Shown: piece after piece, positions 54,152-62,259 of the stretch
Position numbering within the stretch: position 1 is the first letter of the stretch
Layout: each line of letters starts with the position of its first letter
Origin: Bacillaceae bacterium JMAK1
Lineage (GTDB): Bacteria; Bacillota; Bacilli; Bacillales; Marinococcaceae
DNA: 64,000 nucleotides
Direction of reading: 5' to 3'
Assembly (NCBI GenBank): GCA_012970285.1
Contig: JIBW01000004.1
Span: 248,001 to 312,000, forward strand
Notes under the pieces: generated by a model
The model's database searches: none
The model's input: the letters and a program-made list of their open reading frames with translations, nothing else
What the model was told of the DNA's origin: nothing
Position numbers and translations under genes: made by a program

Positions 54152-54838
54152 ATGAGTGTATTATCTACCCAAGAATTGCAAGATTGGTTAGTTAAGAGTG
54201 AACTGGACGTCGGTGATTTTCACTTGAATCCTACCGGGATATTTAAAAGTTTTGTCCAAAGGGATTGGTTTCATTACAAGTTAATGCTTCCTACGAAAGC
54301 AGACATCCAGATGCACATCCCTTCCATCATTCATGGTTACGAGAGCTACAAACGAGAAGTTGAAAACGAAAACTACGACTCTCTTTTCTCTTCGATTCTC
54401 CACAAAGCCATTTTGATCGAGGCATTTTTATATTTTTACGATGATATCCCCCAAGAAGATCGCTTTACATTATTTTTAGTAACGCACATGAGGGCGGAGT
54501 ATGGGTTTGATGCCATTGATGAAGATTTCTTATACCAACTCGTCGAAGATCGTCCTCGCGGTTTCAGCTTGAACCTTCCTACTACTCACTCTAACCGAGA
54601 TGAACTGGTGATATACCGTGGTCATGGCCCAAATTCGCTAGACATTGAAGAGAGTTATAATTGGACCTTGAATCTTGATATCGCGAAATGGTTTGCTTCT
54701 CGTTTCCGTTTTCAGGCAAATGGCACCCTTTATCAAGCGAAGATTAAGACAGCAGATGTTGTCGCATACATCTCTGATTTAGAGGAAGAAGAGGTTATTG
54801 TTTTGCCAAGTCAACTCTATGACATTGTAAAACTTTAA
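54152..54838 (+). CDS. Putative ADP-ribosyltransferase-fold protein
   Basis: 228 aa, cytoplasmic. The C-terminal third follows the mono-ADP-ribosyltransferase pattern: VIYRGHG (Arg 156), a Ser/Thr strand ESYNWTLN (168-174) with DIAKWFASRF after it, GTLYQAKIKTADVVAYISD, and the acidic EEEEVIVLP (211-219), where the ARTT-loop catalytic Glu pair should sit. The N-terminal 130 residues are helical and unfamiliar. ATG 54152 has GGAGGG 7 nt upstream; an earlier in-frame ATG at 54128 lacks an SD. The RNase-H-like gene follows after 125 bp without a terminator. Toxin, effector or housekeeping role is open; the fold assignment is mine. Confidence 0.6.
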   Translation: MSVLSTQELQDWLVKSELDVGDFHLNPTGIFKSFVQRDWFHYKLMLPTKADIQMHIPSIIHGYESYKREVENENYDSLFSSILHKAILIEAFLYFYDDIPQEDRFTLFLVTHMRAEYGFDAIDEDFLYQLVEDRPRGFSLNLPTTHSNRDELVIYRGHGPNSLDIEESYNWTLNLDIAKWFASRFRFQANGTLYQAKIKTADVVAYISDLEEEEVIVLPSQLYDIVKL

Positions 54839-54963
54839 TCATTACTGACTTTTAAAAAAACGATCTTTTCAGCTCATGAAGTGTTGTCTCTAGCCATCTT
54901 CAACCCGAGTATTCTGATTACGCAAATCATTCAAATAACAAAGGAATTCCAGGAGGGGATTGC

Positions 54964-56076
54964 GTGAAAACCAAACGAAAAGGAGCACTCAAGTATGACG
55001 ATCGCTCCTCGCCGATCCATGATGATTTAGAATCCATGTCCAAATACCCCTCACAAGCTTCAGACATTGTGGAATTGGATCAGATCCATGCCTGCGTACG
55101 AGGTGATTTTGTTTACCCTCCTACCCAGGCGTACAACGATCGAAAACAGCAATCTACAAATAAGTCTCCTCGTGTTCATTGTTCATTTGACTTTCGAGAT
55201 CTAGAAAAGTATGCGATTGTCTCTGCGGTTTTAGTCCTTGGCGATTATCGCATGGTATCTGTCCGCAAACTCCCTAACATTACCACGGGGATTGAAGCTA
55301 GTTTGTTTTCGATCATCGAGGCGATGGCGTTGTGTGAAAATGAAGGTGTATCCGCTGCAGAGATTCTTTATTGCAATACCTTTGTTTATTATAAGCTTCA
55401 ACAAGGGCTTGACCAGCCGTACAAAGGGGAACATGCGTCTATTGAAGAGCCATTGCGTCAATTTGTAAAACAGCAACTCCAATCCTCATCATTCAATGTC
55501 ACGCTCATCCGCTATCGCGATAACCTCGCTAAACCTTACATTGAAGCGGAATTTCCTGAATTACAACCAGAGCGGCGAGTGCATGAACCTGAAAAAATAC
55601 ACGTGTACACGAACAATCTTATTAACCCCGAAGCTTTTGATCACTCGACTCGGCCGATCAATAGCGTCTACTGTGATGCGAGTTTTTCATCCTCAACACA
55701 TCATTCGAGCATTGCGACCGTTTATATTGGCGGGAAACAATCACATCACTATGAAGTAAGGGTAGAATCCTTCCCTGATATGGAAACGATCACACAAGGA
55801 GAGTTGTTGGCCGCAACGATGGGGGCTAAGGTGATTCGTGATAAGGGGGTCTATGGCATTTCCCTCTACACTGATAACATTTCAGTTGTCGAAAATACCG
55901 GTGGACGCGATTACACAGGAAAGTATCATCACTTGCACAACCTGACGTTGCAGCGGCTCCATTCGGTTGAATCCAAATCCAATGCTTACTTATTTCACAT
56001 CTCACGGGAAGAAAATATCGCACATCCATTTACGCAACAATTCAACCGTAAGATCAACGCTAACTTCCCTTCGTAA
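54964..56076 (+). CDS. Protein with two tandem RNase-H-like domains
   Basis: 370 aa. The C-terminal domain has the RNase H layout of the RVT_3/RNase HI group: VYCDAS (Asp 238), TQGELLAATMGAK (Glu 280), LYTDNISVVEN (Asp 304) and FHISREENIAHPF (344-356), with His 354 where the fourth acidic residue is common. Residues 70-200 repeat the order: SFDFRD (Asp 76), TGIEASLFSIIEAM, ILYCNTFVYYKL and IRYRDNLAKPYI, with Asn 138 replacing the third acid, so this copy is probably non-catalytic. GTG start behind GGAGGGG. Ends in a terminator. Role unknown; RNA or RNA-DNA hybrid processing is plausible. Confidence 0.65.
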   Translation: MKTKRKGALKYDDRSSPIHDDLESMSKYPSQASDIVELDQIHACVRGDFVYPPTQAYNDRKQQSTNKSPRVHCSFDFRDLEKYAIVSAVLVLGDYRMVSVRKLPNITTGIEASLFSIIEAMALCENEGVSAAEILYCNTFVYYKLQQGLDQPYKGEHASIEEPLRQFVKQQLQSSSFNVTLIRYRDNLAKPYIEAEFPELQPERRVHEPEKIHVYTNNLINPEAFDHSTRPINSVYCDASFSSSTHHSSIATVYIGGKQSHHYEVRVESFPDMETITQGELLAATMGAKVIRDKGVYGISLYTDNISVVENTGGRDYTGKYHHLHNLTLQRLHSVESKSNAYLFHISREENIAHPFTQQFNRKINANFPS

Positions 56077-56162
56077 CCGCACCTTAAGCTTTCCATGAAT
56101 CGTTTTATGATGTATGCTAAAGATGACTCGTTGCTCCAGTTGTTATGCGACGCGTTACGATC

Positions 56163-56204
56163 AAAAAAGCGTCTCGAGGAATCCTCCTTGCGATGCTTTT
56201 TTTT
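56163..56204 (+). terminator. Terminator after the RNase-H-like gene
   Basis: AAAAAAGC...GCTTTTTT with an imperfect 18-bp stem (GCGTCTCGAGGA against TCCTTGCGATGC) and loop ATCC; eight T follow. Confidence 0.82.
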
Positions 56205-56296
56205 ATTTGAACTATCCTTTAATAAATTCATTCGACTGGGTTGTCTTGAACGGTCGCCCTTTTAAACATTTCGTCCGTCTTTTAAATTTGTGCAGC

Positions 56297-56324
56297 AAAA
56301 AAAGAGATGGAACATCCATCTCTT
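56297..56324 (-). terminator. Terminator of the 142-aa protein gene
   Basis: AAGAGATGG/CCATCTCTT stem with loop AACAT; seven T on the minus strand. Confidence 0.85.
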
Positions 56325-56343
56325 GGTCGGAATTGTAGTGGCT

Positions 56344-56772
56344 TTAGTGTACTTCTTTTAGGGTCGTGTCGATCGTTTCCTTCATTCTAGTGGCGATTTT
56401 GTCTAACGCGCGCCAGAGCACTTCTTCTTTTTCAGCTTTCTTAATGTCAATTTGTAGCTCGCTGCCGTGTAAGGTGTCTTCATAGTACGCCATATACGTC
56501 TCTAGGTCGCCGTACGTATTATGTTCCACTGTTGTAACACCCGCTTTGTGGCTAATGATGAATTGGTATTGAATTTCTTCACTAAATAGCACAGCAAAAT
56601 CTTTCTCAACGAATGGCTTTAGATCATCAGCAATGAAATTCATCGCCCACGACTTCTCTTCTACAGTGCCTTGTGCGACAACCTGATTCATGTCATCTCT
56701 CACTAAGGTAAGGTTCCCGAACTCCTTTTGTAATCGTTCTTCCGCTTGTTGAATGCTTTGATTTTTAGCCAT
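56344..56772 (-). CDS. Unknown soluble protein (142 aa)
   Basis: Starts at ATG 56772, 8 nt after AAGGAG. Acidic, mixed alpha/beta composition (LQKEFGNLTLVRDDMNQ, later IQYQFIISHKAGVTTVEH and a C-terminal helix LWRALDKIATRMKETIDTTL). No signal peptide, helix or motif I recognise. A single-gene unit with its own terminator. Real gene by SD, terminator and codon use; function not assigned. Confidence 0.7.
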   Translation of the reverse strand: MAKNQSIQQAEERLQKEFGNLTLVRDDMNQVVAQGTVEEKSWAMNFIADDLKPFVEKDFAVLFSEEIQYQFIISHKAGVTTVEHNTYGDLETYMAYYEDTLHGSELQIDIKKAEKEEVLWRALDKIATRMKETIDTTLKEVH

Positions 56773-57037
56773 CAATCATTCTCCTTTTTTACTAATCTAT
56801 CACCTATTTCAATTTATTTTGGTAAAAACCCTAACGAATGGTTTGTGGTGCTTCAATTCTCCAGGCTCGTCCAAAGGTCTCTAAACATCGAACATTCAAT
56901 AGAGCCTATTAACTCCCGGCAATCATGGTTTCTATGTAATTCTATAAAATTCCATACAAAGTGATAAAAGATATCCTCGAACATTAATCAGCTTTCGGTC
57001 ATTTGATCCGTATCTCCTGCCGCATCAGCAAGCAAAT

Positions 57038-57059
57038 AAAAAAACCTCCTCGGAGGTTT
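57038..57059 (-). terminator. Terminator of the 72-aa protein gene
   Basis: AAACCTCC/GGAGGTTT with loop TC, overlapping the stop codon; seven T on the minus strand. Confidence 0.85.
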
Positions 57060-57276
57060 AGCGGTACTTGTTCTTGTTTTTCCGGTAATTCTTTAGTTTT
57101 TTATCGTAGACATCGAGGATCACCTGTGTGAACTCTTCTTTGGTGAGGGTTTGATCTTTATTCGGGCGAATCTCCATTGCTTTCTTTAAAATTCGTTGTT
57201 GTACCTTTGGCAATTTCTTTATTTCATCATCGTCCAAGCCAACACCTTCTTCCATCCTTGTTTCCAATCTATGCAC
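57058..57276 (-). CDS. Small charged protein of unknown function (about 72 aa)
   Basis: Highly charged and helical (GLDDDEIKKLPKVQQRILKK, later LTKEEFTQVILDVYDKKLKN). The start is uncertain. GTG 57276 lacks an SD, ATG 57255 has only AAGG directly adjacent, and the same frame remains open upstream to beyond 57350 with plausible residues but no ATG. The terminator immediately after the stop supports a real gene. No family recognised. Confidence 0.55.
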   Translation of the reverse strand: MHRLETRMEEGVGLDDDEIKKLPKVQQRILKKAMEIRPNKDQTLTKEEFTQVILDVYDKKLKNYRKNKNKYR

Positions 57277-57319
57277 TAAGACATCGTTCGTGAACGCTTT
57301 CGTTGTAGAAGACTTGTAT

Positions 57320-57351
57320 AAAAAAGAGAGTCGGATCTTATCCTACTCTCT
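57320..57351 (-). terminator. Terminator-like hairpin on the minus strand without an obvious gene
   Basis: AGAGAGT-GGAT/ATCC-ACTCTCT (one unpaired base on each side) followed on the minus strand by TTTTTT. Only a plus-strand gene lies upstream in that direction, so either an antisense transcript ends here or the hairpin belongs to the start region of the plus-strand gene. Confidence 0.5.
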
Positions 57352-57367
57352 GAAACGTAAAAAAGAA

Positions 57368-58110
57368 ATGCAAGTTTTTGTTTTAGGACCCCCGCGGTCG
57401 GCTTGGCACTCGAAGTCCAAGAAATTTTTCAGGTTTTTAGGTTGCCTGCCAACGGCTCGGCACTCGAAGTCCGAGAAATATATCGGGATGGCACTCGCAA
57501 GCCGGTTGCTTTATTCTTACAAAAGAAACCACGTCTTTTTGTTGTACCTCGTGAGCGTTTTCAACATGCAATTGGAACGAATAAAGAACGTAAATATGCA
57601 TTTGATGCGGTCTATCAAAAAGCGAAGTTTGATTACACGGATCAGACGTTATTGGATTTCTTTACAGAAGGGGAATGGCTCTATTCATTTGATGAACTCC
57701 AAATGCAAGAGGAGTTTTTAGAAGAGGGGATTAACGAGTTAAACAAATTCTTGCTAAAGGCTAAGTCTTTAGTAGCAGGGAAGCGATCCATAGATAACGA
57801 GAAACAGAGTCGTACGCCTGCGGATCGACGATGGCGACAGCTGAGATGGTTCGTTTATATCGGTGGTTTTGGAGGAATGTTAGCCGTAGCGTATATCTTA
57901 GATTCCCGCCCAGATCTAGCGAGCTATATTCATCAGAATCATATATGGCTGCCGATTCTGTTCATCATCTTGGCCGCAACAATGATGGTCTTAATTCCAT
58001 TAATGGAAATTCGAATTAGCCGGGGGTCACTGGATAAGAAAACGGTTGTCACAACGACCGGGGTTATTCTGGGGCTTCTTACGTTTTTCAGCCTTGCTAA
58101 TTTTTTATAA
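57368..58110 (+). pseudogene. Unknown three-helix membrane protein, frameshifted near its start
   Basis: From ATG 57368, MQVFVLGPP leads into a run of five C (57389-57393). One additional C would connect it to the long frame ALEVQEIFQVF...RKPVALFLQKKPRLFVVPRERF and on to the stop at 58110, about 247 aa. Three hydrophobic helices lie in the C-terminal part (WFVYIGGFGGMLAVAYIL, WLPILFIILAATMMVLIPL, TTTGVILGLLTFFSLANF); the N-terminal half is soluble. It contains an in-frame 54-bp-spaced duplication. The SD is weak. Family unknown. The frameshift may be a base-calling error. Confidence 0.6.
57401..57479 (+). repeat. Direct repeat, 25 bp twice at 54-bp period
   Basis: Copies at 57401-57425 and 57455-57479 share GGCACTCGAAGTCC and AGAAAT with 2 mismatches in total. 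They encode ALEVQEIF and ALEVREIY in the same frame. Confidence 0.8.
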
Positions 58111-58136
58111 GTCAAAGCTCTACTCATAGTTACAAA

Positions 58137-58176
58137 TGAAAACCATCGACCACCTGATTAAGTGGTCGATGGTTTT
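58137..58176 (+). terminator. Bidirectional terminator
   Basis: AACCATCGACCAC/GTGGTCGATGGTT 13-bp perfect stem with an 8-nt loop, between convergent genes. Confidence 0.88.
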
Positions 58177-58204
58177 CATCGGTCGTTCATCTTAGATTTC
58201 ACCG

Positions 58205-59533
58205 TCACGAAGGCAGCGCTTCTTGGCGTCCCATCATAACGTTTAATCCGAGCTTTTTACAAATGGTTACGTAGTGAAGCAACGTGAGCAACACAGCGCC
58301 CATGTTCATTCCGAGTATAATTCCGTCCATTTGCAAGCTTTGCATGGAGCCGAGAACAATCATTAAGACAAAGGAAATGCTCGTTGAATACAAGGAGTGA
58401 ATGAACGCGTCTTTCACTAAGCCAATACCGATCAGATAAGCTTGGAGCGGTGTGGCAAAGTATTGGAAGATAAAGTAAGGAACGAGTATTTGCAAATAAA
58501 TGTGAGCCGACGATGCTTCAAAGAACAAGTTCGTAATTGGTTCTGCGAATGCATAGAACAAGAGAACGACCGGCGCACCGTAAAAAACAGTTACGACCAT
58601 TGATAGTTTCAGATAGTGGTGCAATGTCGCGAAGTCTTTTCGTTCATAGGCGTCAGCAACGATCGGGATGAGCACGATGAGTAACGCATGGGCAATGAAA
58701 GCTGGAAAGAAGCCGACGGTGAATGCAATCCCTGCTAACTTGCCGTACTCGACAACGGCGATGCTTTCAATCATTCCTGCGTTTCCGAGGGCCCAAGTAA
58801 TTAGGAACGGTTTAATGGCAAATGAAGCGGAATGAAAGATTCTAAGACCTGTCGTAGGAATGGAGACGGCAAGTAATTTCTGTCGCACTTCTTTTCCAGT
58901 GAGAGTTGTTTGCTTCACGGATTTTATCTTTTTCATATTAAAAATGAACACGACCATTAAGTAACCTAAAACGAGTAATTCACTTAGTTTTAAAGCAAGT
59001 AGAGCCATAAAAATCGCAACGTCACTGTCAAAAGAAAACAATTGAAACACGATAAGGAGACCAACGAGTTGTAGTGATCGCTTCATCAGATTGGCGATTG
59101 CAATCTTTGTTGTCTTCTGGGCACCGATTAAATAGCCCTTTACAACCGCAGAGAACGTAATGATTGGAATAAGAAGAAGAAGCATCCATTGAATCCCTAC
59201 GTGGTACGTATGAAAGACAGGGAGTAAAGGTAAAACCCATGATGCGATGAACATCATGACAACAGCCCAAAGTGATGCCAATTTCAGTGCGTGTGTAAGG
59301 ACGCTCCAGTGATACGTTGGTTCCTTTTCAGCAATGAGCTTTGAAATGGATACTGGCAATTCAATATTTGAAAGTACTACAACGAAAAGAATCGTCGGCA
59401 GAATGGCCATATACAAACCGAAAGCTTCATCGCCAAGTTCACGAGCCAGTACAACATTGATAAACAGTTCTAAGCACTCACCAACAAATGCGGCGAGTGA
59501 AAGTACGAGTAAGCCACGAAAAAACGTCTTCAC
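58205..59533 (-). CDS. SpoVB-like MOP-superfamily flippase
   Basis: 442-aa membrane protein with about 12-14 helices of the polysaccharide-transport/SpoVB/MurJ superfamily. The N-terminal ELFINVVLARELGDEAFGLY has the LG...G.Y element of this family, and the mid-protein SIPTTGLRIFHSASFAIKP is typical of SpoVB-like proteins. It probably flips a lipid-linked wall or spore-cortex precursor; the true SpoVB is normally around 520 aa, so this is a shorter paralogue. GTG start behind AAGGAAGGTG. Single gene between two terminators. Confidence 0.82.
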   Translation of the reverse strand: MKTFFRGLLVLSLAAFVGECLELFINVVLARELGDEAFGLYMAILPTILFVVVLSNIELPVSISKLIAEKEPTYHWSVLTHALKLASLWAVVMMFIASWVLPLLPVFHTYHVGIQWMLLLLIPIITFSAVVKGYLIGAQKTTKIAIANLMKRSLQLVGLLIVFQLFSFDSDVAIFMALLALKLSELLVLGYLMVVFIFNMKKIKSVKQTTLTGKEVRQKLLAVSIPTTGLRIFHSASFAIKPFLITWALGNAGMIESIAVVEYGKLAGIAFTVGFFPAFIAHALLIVLIPIVADAYERKDFATLHHYLKLSMVVTVFYGAPVVLLFYAFAEPITNLFFEASSAHIYLQILVPYFIFQYFATPLQAYLIGIGLVKDAFIHSLYSTSISFVLMIVLGSMQSLQMDGIILGMNMGAVLLTLLHYVTICKKLGLNVMMGRQEALPS

Positions 59534-59631
59534 CGAAACACCTTCCTTCTCCTACTTATACGTATGAGACAAGGTGTGGAAATATGGGTGAAAATGATCG
59601 ACAGATTTACTAATGAAATCACTTCATACGA

Positions 59632-59662
59632 ATGAGTCCCTTTGAATTTCAAAGGGACTCAT
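59632..59662 (-). terminator. Hairpin after the sigma-factor gene
   Basis: ATGAGTCCCTTTG/CAAAGGGACTCAT perfect 13-bp stem with loop AATTT, three bases beyond the stop; little T-run, so efficiency is uncertain. Confidence 0.65.
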
Positions 59663-59665
59663 TTG

Positions 59666-60163
59666 TCATCTTAATACTTTTCTCAGCCGTGCAACCGCCC
59701 GCTTCCGCCAGTCTTTCACAGCGGACACAGATACCCTGTATTTCTTAGCAATCATGCGAGGGGGCAAATCGTTGACGCAATGTTCATACGCCCATATGCG
59801 TTCTTTGTCGCTTAGTAGCGAGAGGTAATGCCCGAAATCATCCTCTGTGAATCTGTCTTTTGCGTGGCCACGCTCTTCATATGTTTCTTGGAAGTCGGTA
59901 GGCATGTTATGGCCCTGATAGGTGTACTCACTTTTGAAGTACGTCAACAGTTCATAACTTACGCAAAGCTTAGCGTACGCCGGGAAGGGTCCTTTCTCTG
60001 GATTGTGTGTTTCATATGCTTTCCACAACGCCATGTAACCTGCCTGCATTAGATCTTCATGGAAACCTCGGATCTGTGTGCGTTTAACAGAAGCTTTAAT
60101 TAATGGGTTGTACTGATGATAGATTTCCTCGAAGTTGAATTGTTGACGGATCGACTTTGTCAC
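59666..60163 (-). CDS. Small sigma-70-family RNA polymerase sigma factor
   Basis: 165 aa with only regions 2 and 4. Region 2 (FEEIYHQYNPLIKASVKR, DLMQAGYMALWKAYETHNP, FPAYAKLCVSYELLTYFKSE) binds core polymerase and the -10 box. Region 4 ends in the helix-turn-helix RMIAKKYRVSVSAVKDWRKR. I choose GTG 60163, 7 nt after GGAAGGAA; the open frame to 60196 is not family-like. This layout resembles ECF or phage/SigO-like factors of bacilli. No anti-sigma gene is adjacent. Target promoters unknown; the divergent polysaccharide operon is a candidate. Confidence 0.8.
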   Translation of the reverse strand: MTKSIRQQFNFEEIYHQYNPLIKASVKRTQIRGFHEDLMQAGYMALWKAYETHNPEKGPFPAYAKLCVSYELLTYFKSEYTYQGHNMPTDFQETYEERGHAKDRFTEDDFGHYLSLLSDKERIWAYEHCVNDLPPRMIAKKYRVSVSAVKDWRKRAVARLRKVLR

Positions 60164-60493
60164 TGAAAATTCCTTCCAGTGGCGGATCCGCCGCAATTGT
60201 ATTCCCTCGGGTTAAGACTATAATACTATAGTTTAATGACTAAAGTATATATTATCAGAAAATTTTATCAATAATATGTTAGAATATCTGCGAATTGATA
60301 AGCAAAATGTAAAATATATGAATCCTTTACAATATTAGTTATTAAATTCTAACTTATAGATATAATATACCCGTGGATCTAGTAAATTATTACTTGTTTG
60401 TTAGGGCTATTATCTACACTGAACAGATGAATGGCTTTCTATACCATTATGGAGACATTCATTAAATGGAAAAAAGTGAGGGTGATCGTTGTT

Positions 60494-62254
60494 GTGCGTA
60501 AGAAATTATCACATCAGTTTAGTAACGTTTTAATCGTGATAAGTCTATGTTTAGTAACAATGTTTTTCTTTTATGAAGAATCAAAAGCAGTAGAAACTCT
60601 TCTCCATCACAGTGAAGATCGGCAAGTGGTAGTTTTCTATTCTTCTGCTACTGGAGAGATAGATGAGCATCAACGTTTATTAGATATGGCACTTCATTCG
60701 TTTACAAACGATGTACTCTGGGTACCGGTTGAACATGCCAAAAGAGAACATTTCCAAGATAAGACGCATCTTGTTTATTACGGTCAAATCGTGTCGAGTA
60801 TCCCTCCTGAGATGAATCAATGGGTTCAAGAGTTTGACGGGGAAGTATTAGTTATTGGGCACAATGTTCACCCATTTTCTGAAGTCTTTAATTTTATAGA
60901 GGTTGGTTTCACTCAAACCATTACTGAATTGTTTGTGAATGAAGACTATGAGTCCAAGCACGAATCATACCCTGTGCCAGTTTTAGATGTTTCAGTAGGT
61001 CGGAATCAAACTGTAGATATTCATATTAGTGGGGGAGACGGGTCACGTCATTTTCCGATGTATGTACAAAAAGACCAGTATCACTATTTTGCCTCACCTA
61101 GAATTGATAAGCCTTTCTCTATCTATTTTTCAAACGTGTTAGTTGAATTTTTTGACCAAGATTATCGAGACAATCATTACGGATATTTACGATTAGAGGA
61201 CATTCATCCCCTCGTTAATCCTGAGCACCTTATGGCGATTGCGGAAGAATTAAAGCAACTTGATATCCCATATATGATGGCTGTTATTCCTGTATATACA
61301 CACCCAGAGACAGGTAGGCAATACCATTTCAGTGATTCTCCTGAGGTGTTAGAGGCATTGTTGTATATGCAAGATAGCGGAGGAAGTGTTGTATTACACG
61401 GATACACTCATCAATTTAGACAAAGCGAAACAGGAGAAGGCTTTGAATTTTGGGATGTAGAGAATGAGATGCCTATCTACCATGATGCCGATACAGAAGA
61501 TCCTGTGTTGTATGAAGAAGAGGACTTTGTTCATCCTAGCGATTATGACGATTATGTAGAGCAGAACCATGCGTTTGAACGTGAATACATTGAATCTCGC
61601 ATCACGAGGGGAGTTCAAGAGCTCGTGAATTTTGGTCTTTATCCGTTAGCGTTTGAAGCTCCGCATTATACGATGTCGCAGCACGGATATGAAGTGTTAT
61701 CTGATTACTTTTCCACGTATGTTGGTCAATTACAACTAAGTGATGAAAAATGGGAGATCATGGATACCACACCATTACCAACAAAGCCAGATTTTTTGCA
61801 CGGAATGACGTTATTACCAGAAACAATTGGTTATGTGCAACCAGATGCGGAGCAACCCGTGCAAAAAGTTATGAACGAGGTCGAGTTCTATCAATCAGTG
61901 GACAGTAGTTTGATCGGTGGGTTTTACCATCCATATATAGAATTAGAGTATTTTGATCATTTTAGTGACGAATTATTGAAGCGAGAAGATATTACATGGA
62001 TCGATCTAAAAGACTATCAAAATCATGTAGAGGTTGAGCATGTAACGATTCAAAGTGGAGAAGGAGAGATTGATGTAGAGATTGATCAAACGAAATTGTT
62101 AACCACATCAATCGAGTTTCCTGCCTACCATTTAAGAAACTTGGCACAAAGTTCTGCTTGGGTGATAGCAGGAATTAGTGGAGGAACTGTGTTCGTGTTT
62201 ATAGGATTAATATTCTTCCAAGTAATTAGGAGAAAAAATAGAGAGGAAGATTAG
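60494..62254 (+). CDS. DUF2334 polysaccharide-deacetylase-like membrane protein
   Basis: 586 aa. N-terminal signal-anchor helix (FSNVLIVISLCLVTMFFFY), large extracytoplasmic part, C-terminal helix (WVIAGISGGTVFVFIGLIFF) and a basic tail. The DUF2334 domain (carbohydrate esterase 4-like fold) shows YLRLEDIHPLVNP near 234, VVLHGYTHQ near 300 and FEAPHYTMS near 390, the metal-binding Asp/His set of such deacetylases. GTG 60494 has AGGGTGATC 6 nt upstream; earlier in-frame starts lack an SD. The glycosyltransferase gene follows after 5 bp, so the two likely build and modify one extracellular polymer. Confidence 0.85.
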   Translation: MRKKLSHQFSNVLIVISLCLVTMFFFYEESKAVETLLHHSEDRQVVVFYSSATGEIDEHQRLLDMALHSFTNDVLWVPVEHAKREHFQDKTHLVYYGQIVSSIPPEMNQWVQEFDGEVLVIGHNVHPFSEVFNFIEVGFTQTITELFVNEDYESKHESYPVPVLDVSVGRNQTVDIHISGGDGSRHFPMYVQKDQYHYFASPRIDKPFSIYFSNVLVEFFDQDYRDNHYGYLRLEDIHPLVNPEHLMAIAEELKQLDIPYMMAVIPVYTHPETGRQYHFSDSPEVLEALLYMQDSGGSVVLHGYTHQFRQSETGEGFEFWDVENEMPIYHDADTEDPVLYEEEDFVHPSDYDDYVEQNHAFEREYIESRITRGVQELVNFGLYPLAFEAPHYTMSQHGYEVLSDYFSTYVGQLQLSDEKWEIMDTTPLPTKPDFLHGMTLLPETIGYVQPDAEQPVQKVMNEVEFYQSVDSSLIGGFYHPYIELEYFDHFSDELLKREDITWIDLKDYQNHVEVEHVTIQSGEGEIDVEIDQTKLLTTSIEFPAYHLRNLAQSSAWVIAGISGGTVFVFIGLIFFQVIRRKNREED

Positions 62255-62259
62255 ACTTC

